Shown: in pieces, positions 5,763 through 11,531 of the stretch | Numbering within the stretch: position 1 is the first letter of the stretch | Layout of the letters: every line of letters starts with the position of its first letter | From: Dehalococcoidales bacterium | GTDB taxonomy: Bacteria; Chloroflexota; Dehalococcoidia; Dehalococcoidales; Fen-1064 | Direction: 5' to 3' | Assembly: GCA_028712845.1 (NCBI GenBank) | Contig: JAQTPO010000058.1 | Coordinates: 1-11,531 of the forward strand | Length of the DNA stretch: 11,531 nucleotides | Position numbers and translations under genes: made by a program | Notes under the pieces: generated by a model | The model's database searches: none | What the model saw: only the letters and a program-made list of their open reading frames with translations | What the model was told of the DNA's origin: nothing

Positions 5763-6938
5763 ATGGATTTTGAATTTACGAAAGAGCAGGAAGCCTTCAG
5801 ACTGGAAGTACGCAGTTTCTTAGAGGATGAAATCAGCAAGGGCACTTTCAAACCGCTGTGTGATGCATGGATACAGGGGTTCTCGGTGGAATTCACCAGG
5901 AAACTGGCGGCGAAAGGCTGGATAGGACTGTCATGGCCGAAGAAACACGGCGGAGCGGGCCGCAGTGATATCGACCGGCTGATTCTCACCGAGGAAATTT
6001 TACGTTACGGCGCCCCTGCCGCCTGTCACTGGTTCGCTGACCGTCAGATAGGACGTTCCGTTTACACCTATGGCACGGAAGAACAGAAGAAAGAATTACT
6101 GCCATTGATACTCAAGGGCGAGGCTTATGTCGGACTGGGGATGAGTGAGCCGGAAGCCGGCTCCGACCTGGCATCCCTCAAGACCAGAGCGGTGGAAGAC
6201 GGCGATTATTACATCATCACCGGACAGAAGATGTGGACCAGTTGCGCCCGATATATGACGCATGTTTATCTGGTGGCACGCACCGACCCGAATGCTCCCA
6301 AACAGAAAGGTATCAGTGAGTTCGTAATCGATGTTAAACTGCCCGGCATCACCATCCGCCCGACAATCGATATTACCAATAGTGAAGCTTGGGGTGAAGT
6401 TTTCTACGATGGCGTCCGTGTGCACAAAAAATATCTCATCGGGGAGAAAAATCGCGGTTTCTACCAGATTCTGAACCAGTTGGATTACGAAAGGGCAGGG
6501 CTGGAACGTCTGATGGGCAACTACCCTCTCTTCGATGCCATCATTAAATTCACTAAAGAAACGAAACGCAATGGCAGGCTAATCTGCGAAGAACCGATGG
6601 TTAGAAACAAATTAGCGCAACTGCAGGCTGAATTCGAGGTCGGGAAACTGCTTACCTACCGTGTGGCGCAGGTCATCGAAAAGGGAAAGTCGCCGAATGT
6701 CGAAGCCTCGATGGCAAAACAATTCGACACTACTTTCGAACAACACCTCGCCAGCATAGCGACTGATATACTGGGGCTTTACGGACAATTGTGGAAAGAA
6801 TCAAAGTATGCACCGATGATGGGTATGGCGCCGCACTCCTTCCTGGGTTCAAAGGGTTACAGCCTTCAGGCAGGTACTACTGAGGTTCTAAAGAATATCA
6901 TTGCGACTCGTGGTCTGGGCTTACCCGCCCTGACGTAG
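5763..6938 (+). CDS. Acyl-CoA dehydrogenase, FadE/IVD-like catalytic subunit
   Basis: A 391-residue flavin-dependent dehydrogenase. The fold markers are MDFEFTKEQEAFRLEVRSFL at the N-terminus, the FAD-binding GLGMSEPEAGSD (residues 124-135), ITGQKMWTSCARYMTHVYLV (152-171), and the C-terminal LQAGTTEVLKNIIATRGLGL (368-387). The short-chain catalytic position (YEGT) reads QAGT and has no Glu. A Glu is instead present in LDYERAG (Glu243), the position used by isovaleryl-CoA dehydrogenase and by FadE26-like subunits of mycobacterial heteromeric dehydrogenases. That suggests a branched, long or bulky acyl-CoA substrate. GGAG lies 8 bases before the ATG. Only 3-9 bp separate it from the LarA-like gene. 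It may pair with the divergent dehydrogenase at 10072-11205. Confidence 0.92.
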   Translation: MDFEFTKEQEAFRLEVRSFLEDEISKGTFKPLCDAWIQGFSVEFTRKLAAKGWIGLSWPKKHGGAGRSDIDRLILTEEILRYGAPAACHWFADRQIGRSVYTYGTEEQKKELLPLILKGEAYVGLGMSEPEAGSDLASLKTRAVEDGDYYIITGQKMWTSCARYMTHVYLVARTDPNAPKQKGISEFVIDVKLPGITIRPTIDITNSEAWGEVFYDGVRVHKKYLIGEKNRGFYQILNQLDYERAGLERLMGNYPLFDAIIKFTKETKRNGRLICEEPMVRNKLAQLQAEFEVGKLLTYRVAQVIEKGKSPNVEASMAKQFDTTFEQHLASIATDILGLYGQLWKESKYAPMMGMAPHSFLGSKGYSLQAGTTEVLKNIIATRGLGLPALT

Positions 6939-6947
6939 GGAGTGAAA

Positions 6948-8189
6948 ATGAGCCTTGTGAGAGTCCCCCAGCTTAACTGGTATGGCACAAAAGAATTCAA
7001 GCTATCTCTACCCGACAGATGGCAGGTTGAGGTCGGCAGTATTGCCGGTTATAACCAGCCGGCAATGAAACCGGCAGACATCAGCGCCGTTCTGAACAGC
7101 CCCATTGGGACAAGACCGCTAAATGAGCTTGCGCGAGGCAAGAAAGAGGTAGTCATCTTATTCGATGATATGTCCCGCATCACACGGTCGGCAGAAATAG
7201 TGCCGCACGTGCTCAAGGCGCTGGCAGAGGCAGGTATCAAGGATAAGAACATCCGTTTTGTCTGCGCTCTTGGCTGTCACGGCACGCTGACCCGGATAGA
7301 TTTTGCAAAGAAACTGGGAGAAGATATTTTAGCCCGTTTCCCGGTTTATAATCACAATCCCTTCGACAATTGCGTCCCCATCGGCAAGACTAAAACCTAC
7401 GGCACAGAGGTTTCGGTCAATATGGAAGTAATGAAATGCGATCTCAAGATTGCCATCGGAATGGTAGTCCCGCACCCGATGAGCGGTTTTGGCGGCGGCG
7501 GAAAAATCATTCTCCCCGGCGTCAGTTCTTTTGCTACCATTCAGCACAACCATCACAATACCTTCCGCGATATGTCACAGTTGAAAGGGAAGATGGGAGT
7601 GGGTATTTTTGACGAAAACCCGATGCGGTTCGATATTGCAGAAGCCGCCGAGTTAGCCGGGCTTGATTTTATCGTCAATTGTTTGATTAATGAATGGGGG
7701 GAGACAGTCAAACTCTTCGCCGGAGCTTTGAAACCTGCCTACGCTGAAGCAGTCAGCAAAGCTAAATTACACTATCTGACGCCCAAGCTCACGGATAAGG
7801 ATATCGCTATCTCCAATGGGTTCATCAAGGCTAATGAATCCAATATGGGGCTGACTATTGCTTATCAGACGGTGAGCCGCAAAGATGGCGGTGATGTCGT
7901 GGTAATGGCTAATGCCCAGGAAGGGATGGTGACACATTACCTGCTGGGACCATGGGGAAAATTCATTAATGGACCGGAACGGCAAATGCCGCGTATTCCT
8001 GCAAACGTGAAACGCGTCATTATTTATTCCGAATACCCTGATTTAGCCGGCAGGGGCTGGTTCCCTAATACAGAAAATGTAGTGTTTCTCCAGAAATGGG
8101 ATGAAGTATTGAGGGTATTGGAAGCCGATTATCCGTCTTCTGCAAAGGTCGCTGTTTTTCCCAACGCCGAGATTCTTTATACGAAATAA
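6948..8189 (+). CDS. LarA-like (DUF2088) nickel-dependent racemase-family protein
   Basis: A 413-residue protein related to lactate racemase LarA, which uses a nickel-pincer nucleotide to racemise 2-hydroxy acids by hydride transfer. Key positions are kept at almost the same numbering as in the Lactobacillus enzyme: FDDMSR (residues 72-77) for the D-x-x-R region, His111 in ALGCHG, His176 in VVPHPMSGFGGGGK, Lys186 (LarA Lys184, the cofactor tether) and His200 in TIQHNH (LarA His200, the nickel ligand). The usual HRP after the first catalytic His is replaced by HGT, so the substrate probably differs from lactate. No larB, larC or larE maturation genes are in the window. The ATG at 6948 is preferred because GGGAG ends 5 bases before it; an in-frame GTG at 6942 would overlap that site. 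The gene ends 1 bp before the next, implying coupling. Confidence 0.85.
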   Translation: MSLVRVPQLNWYGTKEFKLSLPDRWQVEVGSIAGYNQPAMKPADISAVLNSPIGTRPLNELARGKKEVVILFDDMSRITRSAEIVPHVLKALAEAGIKDKNIRFVCALGCHGTLTRIDFAKKLGEDILARFPVYNHNPFDNCVPIGKTKTYGTEVSVNMEVMKCDLKIAIGMVVPHPMSGFGGGGKIILPGVSSFATIQHNHHNTFRDMSQLKGKMGVGIFDENPMRFDIAEAAELAGLDFIVNCLINEWGETVKLFAGALKPAYAEAVSKAKLHYLTPKLTDKDIAISNGFIKANESNMGLTIAYQTVSRKDGGDVVVMANAQEGMVTHYLLGPWGKFINGPERQMPRIPANVKRVIIYSEYPDLAGRGWFPNTENVVFLQKWDEVLRVLEADYPSSAKVAVFPNAEILYTK

Positions 8190-8190
8190 T

Positions 8191-8616
8191 ATGCCGATAA
8201 AAACGAAAAACCAGAAGTTCGAGGAATTCCTGACGGGTCAGGATACGTTGCGCATCTATAAAGATAAGCACCTTATCTTTGCTTCACGCAAGGAACGCCT
8301 GATGCCTCTGCTGGAATACATGGAGCGTTTCGCGCCTTATGAAGAAGACGTAATTGTTTTCGACCGCGTGGTGGGCAATGCCGCCGCTTTGCTTCTGAAG
8401 ATAATCCGGTGTCGTGAGGTATTCAGCGAGCTCGGCAGTGAAAATGCAATGCACACACTGGACACTTTTGACATCAGGTATCATTTTAATGAGACGGTGC
8501 CCTGTATCGAGAACGATAGCCGTCAGGATATGTGCCCGATGGAGAAGATGTCTTTAGGGAAAAATCCAGAAGATTTCTATCTGGCATTGAAGCAACACAT
8601 TCAGGCGAGGACATAG
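8191..8616 (+). CDS. DUF1893 (TM1506-like) protein of deaminase-like fold
   Basis: A 141-residue protein resembling the DUF1893/TM1506 family, whose structural representative has a cytidine-deaminase-like fold without assigned activity. The recognisable parts are the LRIYKDKHLIFASRKERLMP strand-turn near the start (residues 20-39), VVGNAAALLLKI (60-71), and the C-terminal DMCPMEKM (113-120) that occupies the place of the deaminase PCxxC-type loop but has a single Cys115. The canonical HxE zinc motif is not evident. Function is unknown. It lies between the LarA-like and dehydratase genes with 1-bp gaps on both sides, so it is co-translated with them and could serve one of these cofactor enzymes. 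No good ribosome-binding site of its own is visible. Confidence 0.7.
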   Translation: MPIKTKNQKFEEFLTGQDTLRIYKDKHLIFASRKERLMPLLEYMERFAPYEEDVIVFDRVVGNAAALLLKIIRCREVFSELGSENAMHTLDTFDIRYHFNETVPCIENDSRQDMCPMEKMSLGKNPEDFYLALKQHIQART

Positions 8617-8617
8617 T

Positions 8618-10057
8618 ATGACAGTTAAAACAGCCGAACAATATTACGAAAGCTTGAAGGAAATGAAACCCACCGCCTACGTGCTCGGTGAGAAAGTGAA
8701 GAATGTGTATCAACACCCGCTCATCAAGGGGCAGGTTGCCGGTGTAGCGCAGACCTTTGCGTTGGCGCACGACCCGGAAGGCGAAAAATTGCTCGTTACA
8801 GAATCCAAGCTTGCCGGCGAAAAGGTCAATCGCTTCGTCAAGCTATATGAGAGTGTGGATGACCTTATTGCCAAAATCAAGATGCTGAAATTCCTTTCGC
8901 AGAGAATCGGCACCTGCTATATGCGCTGCACCGGGCTGGATGCCATCAATGCGGTTGGTATCACCACCTATGATATAGATAAGAAATACAACACCGGTTA
9001 CCACCAGCGCTTCAAAGACTGGCTGAAGTTCGTGCAGAAAAACGATTTCGTGGTCTGGAGCGGCGTCACCGATGTCAAGGGCGACCGTTCATTACGGCCT
9101 GCCGACCAGCCTGACCCGGATATGTATTTGCATATCATCCAAAGGCGTGATGACGGTATCGTGGTGCGGGGTGCAAAAGCGCACCAGAGCGGTTCCCTCT
9201 GTTCCCACTGGGGACTTATCATTCCGTCACGGGAAATGCGCCAGAAAGACAAGGATTATGCCGTCTGTTTCGCCGTCCCCACCGATGCCAAAGGTGTAAT
9301 TCACGTCTATGGTCGCGGCACACTGGAAGAGCGGGCGCTGGAGGGCATAGACATGGGAAATGTCAATTACAGCAAATTCGCCCCGATGGTCATTTTCGAT
9401 GATGTTTTTATCCCGTGGGAAAATGTTTTCCTGTGCGGGGAGTATGAGTTTGCGGGACAGGCAGTGAGGGCTTTCGGCAGTTACCACCGTCATTCCCACG
9501 GCGGCTGTAAGTGCGGTGTGGGAGATGTGCTGATTGGAGCGGCGGCAACCATTGCCGACTACAATGGCATTCCGGACACATCTCACATCAACGCTAAACT
9601 GGTGGACATGATTAAGACTGTTCAGACAATGTACGGTTGCAGTATCGCCGCCTCGGTTGAAGCCACCCGGCACAATTCCGGTATTTATCAGGTGGACAGC
9701 GTGCTGGCAAATACTTCCAAACTCTATGAGGGCAAAGAATACGATGAGACCATACGCATGCTGGTAGAAATTGCCGGCGGTTTCGTGGCTGACCTGCCTT
9801 CGGAGAAAGACCTGCACAATCCGGAAATTGGACACTTCATCGACAAATACTTAAAGGGAAAAGCGGACGTCCCCACGGAAGACCGGATGCGGATGTACCG
9901 CCTGATAGAAAAACTGGCTTTCGAGACCAGAGACATCGTTTCCAATATCCACGGCGGCGGTTCGCCTGAGGCACACCGGATGACACTGTTGAGAGATACA
10001 GACCTTGAACCGAAGAAAAAACTGGCAAAGAAACTAGCGGGTATTAAAGATAAATGA
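8618..10057 (+). CDS. 4-hydroxybutyryl-CoA dehydratase-family [4Fe-4S]/FAD enzyme (AbfD-like)
   Basis: A 479-residue member of the AbfD/4-hydroxyphenylacetate 3-hydroxylase superfamily. AbfD dehydrates 4-hydroxybutyryl-CoA to crotonyl-CoA by a flavin-radical route with an unusual [4Fe-4S] cluster. The cluster ligands are conserved: C100 and C104 in GTCYMRC, H290 and C297 in YHRHSHGGCK, matching Clostridium C99, C103, H292 and C299. This favours a dehydratase over an aromatic hydroxylase, which lacks them. Other shared blocks are RGAKAHQSG (184-192), VIFDDVFIPWENVFLCGEYEFAG (258-280), VGDVLIG (301-307) and IHGGGSPEAHR (444-454). One catalytic position differs: the Tyr four residues after the ligand His (Tyr296 in AbfD, from memory) is His294, so the substrate or chemistry may be altered. 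GAGG lies before the ATG. One bp after the DUF1893 gene and 14 bp before the last dehydrogenase. Confidence 0.88.
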   Translation: MTVKTAEQYYESLKEMKPTAYVLGEKVKNVYQHPLIKGQVAGVAQTFALAHDPEGEKLLVTESKLAGEKVNRFVKLYESVDDLIAKIKMLKFLSQRIGTCYMRCTGLDAINAVGITTYDIDKKYNTGYHQRFKDWLKFVQKNDFVVWSGVTDVKGDRSLRPADQPDPDMYLHIIQRRDDGIVVRGAKAHQSGSLCSHWGLIIPSREMRQKDKDYAVCFAVPTDAKGVIHVYGRGTLEERALEGIDMGNVNYSKFAPMVIFDDVFIPWENVFLCGEYEFAGQAVRAFGSYHRHSHGGCKCGVGDVLIGAAATIADYNGIPDTSHINAKLVDMIKTVQTMYGCSIAASVEATRHNSGIYQVDSVLANTSKLYEGKEYDETIRMLVEIAGGFVADLPSEKDLHNPEIGHFIDKYLKGKADVPTEDRMRMYRLIEKLAFETRDIVSNIHGGGSPEAHRMTLLRDTDLEPKKKLAKKLAGIKDK

Positions 10058-10071
10058 TTGGGGGGTAAATA

Positions 10072-11205
10072 ATGGATTTTTCACTTTCTGAAGAACAGGA
10101 GATGCTAAGGAAATCGGCACGTGATTTTCTGGCGGATAAATGTCCGAAATCTTATGTTAAACAGATGGAGACGGATGAGAAGGGCTATTCCCCTTCACTC
10201 TGGAAAGAAATGGCTGAGCTGGGCTGGCAGGGCTTGGCTCTACCGGAAAAATACGGCGGTTCAGGGATGAAACTGCTTGACCTGGCAATTTTACAGGAAG
10301 AAATGGGGCGTGCCTGTTTGCCCGGACCTTTCTTCTCCACTGTTATTCTGGGAGCAATGACTATTCTGGATGCCGGGGACGACAAGCAGAAAGCAGCTTA
10401 TTTACCCGACGTTGCTGCCGGCAAGACTCTCCTTACTATGGCGCTCAATGAGGCTGACGGCTCCTATGAAGCGGGTTCGATAACGGTCAAAGCAGTGGCA
10501 GACAAGAATGATTTCGTTATCAACGGCACTAAGTTCTTTGTCCCCGATGCCGATATTGCGGATTATATCTTGTGTGTTGCCAGAACCGGCGATGACACCG
10601 ACAAAAAGGAAGGTGTCACTATCTTTATCGTGCCGGCGAAAACTTCCGGCATCAAGTGCACCCTGTTGAAAACAATTTCCGGCGATAAACTATGTGAAGT
10701 CAATTTCGCCAATGTCAGAGTCCCTAAAGACAGCGTGCTCGGCGGGGTGGATAAAGGGTGGACAATTGTTGAGAGAGTAATCGAACGGGCGGCGGTTTCA
10801 AAATGCTGTGATACCGTTGGTTGTCTCCAGCGAGTCATGGAAATGACTCTCGATTATGCTAAAGAGCGCAAACAATTCGATAAACCCATCGGCGCTTTCC
10901 AGGTGATTCAGCATTTTCTGGCAGAGATAGATACCGATGTTGACGGCACACGCTTTGTGGCTTACCAGGCTGCATGGCGTCTGAGCGAAGGCTTGCCCGC
11001 TACGCGTGAGATTGCGATTGCCAAGTCATGGCTGGCAGAATCATACGAACGCATTATCACCAAATCCCACCAGATTTTTGGTGCCATCGGTGTTACCATC
11101 GACCATGACCTGCATTTTTACACCACGCGCGGGAAGACAGCACAGCTCAGCTACGGCGATGCCGATTTCTGGCGTGAGCCTTTAGCTAAATCAATGGGGT
11201 TATAA
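10072..11205 (+). CDS. Divergent acyl-CoA dehydrogenase, possible heteromer partner subunit
   Basis: A 377-residue protein of the acyl-CoA dehydrogenase fold, shown by MDFSLSEEQEMLRKSARDFL, the GWQGLALPEKYGGSGM segment (residues 51-66), YAKERKQFDKPIGAFQVIQH (262-281) and a family-typical C-terminus. Two functional motifs are eroded. The FAD-binding TEPxAGSD segment reads NEADGSYEAG (126-135), and there is no YEGT/AGTxE block near the end, replaced by HFYTTRGKTAQLSYGDADFW (348-367). This resembles the non-catalytic partners (FadE27 type) of mycobacterial alpha2-beta2 dehydrogenases. A Glu is present in VIERAA (Glu238), near the IVD-type base position, so independent activity is not excluded. 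A run of six G about 8 bases before the ATG is the ribosome-binding site. Last gene of the rightward cluster. Confidence 0.9.
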   Translation: MDFSLSEEQEMLRKSARDFLADKCPKSYVKQMETDEKGYSPSLWKEMAELGWQGLALPEKYGGSGMKLLDLAILQEEMGRACLPGPFFSTVILGAMTILDAGDDKQKAAYLPDVAAGKTLLTMALNEADGSYEAGSITVKAVADKNDFVINGTKFFVPDADIADYILCVARTGDDTDKKEGVTIFIVPAKTSGIKCTLLKTISGDKLCEVNFANVRVPKDSVLGGVDKGWTIVERVIERAAVSKCCDTVGCLQRVMEMTLDYAKERKQFDKPIGAFQVIQHFLAEIDTDVDGTRFVAYQAAWRLSEGLPATREIAIAKSWLAESYERIITKSHQIFGAIGVTIDHDLHFYTTRGKTAQLSYGDADFWREPLAKSMGL

Positions 11206-11213
11206 AAAGGATT

Positions 11214-11302
11214 GTCATTGCGAGGTACGAAGCAATCTCAGTGGGAGGTGGCATCCCCTCCCGGAGATTGCCACGTCCTTCAACGAAAGGACTCGCAATG
11301 AC
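11214..11302. repeat. Nested palindromic intergenic repeat, possible bidirectional terminator
   Basis: Three nested complementary pairs: GTCATTGCGAG (11214-11224) with CTCGCAATGAC (11292-11302), GCAATCTC (11232-11239) with GAGATTGC (11264-11271), and GGGAGG (11243-11248) with CCTCCC (11257-11262). It shares GTCATTGCGAG and GACGTGGCAATCTC with the 3103-3226 element in opposite orientation. It sits between convergent gene ends, where a folded RNA could stop or protect both transcripts. No coding capacity. Confidence 0.8.
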
Positions 11303-11348
11303 GTGAGTAAGAGATGAGGCAAGGATGCCTGTCGCACCATTGGACACC

Positions 11349-11531
11349 TTAGACAGTCTTTGTTAGTTTTTCTAACTTCGCCAGCACTTCATTGATGGTC
11401 TCTTCAGACGTGGAAGCCCCACCCGTGATGCCGATGTGTTCGTGCCCTTTCAACCATTTAGGCTGAATTTCACCGGCAGTCTCAATGAGGTGCGTCTTGG
11501 TCAACCCATTGCATAATTCTGCCAGTCTATT
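11349..11531 (-). CDS. ispH: 4-hydroxy-3-methylbut-2-enyl diphosphate reductase, C-terminal part
   Basis: Only the last 60 codons plus TAA are present; the start lies beyond the window. IspH is the [4Fe-4S] enzyme that ends the MEP pathway, reducing HMBPP to IPP and DMAPP. The visible peptide begins NRLAELCNGL, matching the SNSxRLxEL substrate-binding segment, and continues HLIETAGEIQPKWLKG and HIGITGGASTSEETINEVLAKLEKL, the counterpart of the conserved VGxTAGASxPD end; Gly replaces the usual Ala. The cluster cysteines are upstream and unseen. A fusion, for example to an S1-domain protein, is unlikely because the stop falls at the usual IspH end. Convergent to the dehydrogenase operon and functionally unrelated to it. 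Confidence 0.9.
   Translation of the reverse strand, partial: NRLAELCNGLTKTHLIETAGEIQPKWLKGHEHIGITGGASTSEETINEVLAKLEKLTKTV

Noticed and set aside
6942..6947. GTG at 6942 as the start of the LarA-like gene
   Set aside because: It would overlap the GGGAG ribosome-binding site; the ATG at 6948 has correct spacing from it.
9227..9835. 202-codon open frame on the minus strand
   Set aside because: It lies wholly inside the AbfD-like gene on the other strand, whose cluster ligands and family blocks are conserved. The antisense peptide has no recognisable domain and its length reflects the sense gene's codon use.
8618..10057. Assignment as 4-hydroxyphenylacetate 3-monooxygenase
   Set aside because: The four iron-sulfur ligands at dehydratase positions are all present and the context is anaerobic acyl-CoA metabolism; the oxygen-using branch lacks these ligands.

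Overview
The window reads as the chromosome of an anaerobic, acyl-CoA-oxidising bacterium. This rests on an EtfA with an N-terminal two-cluster ferredoxin domain, an AbfD-type [4Fe-4S]/FAD dehydratase (a family known to be oxygen sensitive), a nickel-racemase-like LarA protein, three different acyl-CoA dehydrogenases, IspH, and no aerobic respiratory gene. The gene mix and the 'GTCATTGCGAG...GCAATCTC' intergenic palindromes fit a sediment Dehalococcoidia (Chloroflexota) or a similar anaerobe. That placement is inference and was not tested by phylogeny.

Left half (1-5179), all on the minus strand. In transcription order: an acyl-CoA dehydrogenase (4022-5179, TTG start), etfB (3240-4025, ATGA overlap), a palindromic repeat, etfA with its ferredoxin domain (1899-3083), a hicB-hicA toxin-antitoxin pair (1310-1752), a class I SAM methyltransferase (371-1129), and the 5' end of an enoyl-CoA hydratase (1-253) with its own promoter. 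The acd-etfB-etfA set looks like a dehydrogenase with its dedicated, possibly electron-bifurcating, flavoprotein. The hicBA pair lies between two copies of the etfA 3' end. The distal copy encodes the same last 16 residues plus stop, with four differences that are all synonymous, so the pair sits at a recombination or integration scar.

Centre (5180-5472). A 293-bp divergent intergenic region holds a promoter for the leftward acd operon, a perfect 9-bp inverted repeat just upstream of that promoter, a small hairpin, and a TATAAT box for the rightward genes.

Right half (5473-11205), plus strand. A stand-alone Lrp/AsnC ligand-binding (RAM) domain is followed by a tight cluster: acyl-CoA dehydrogenase (IVD/FadE26-like catalytic Glu), LarA-like protein, DUF1893/TM1506-like protein, 4-hydroxybutyryl-CoA dehydratase-family protein, and a second, divergent acyl-CoA dehydrogenase. 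Gaps inside the cluster are 1-14 bp. This looks like one catabolic operon for a hydroxylated or branched acyl-CoA. The two unlike dehydrogenases may form a heteromer, and their electrons could go to the EtfAB encoded leftward. The substrate cannot be read from the sequence.

Right end. A nested palindrome (11214-11302) separates the operon from the convergent 3' end of ispH (11349-11531).
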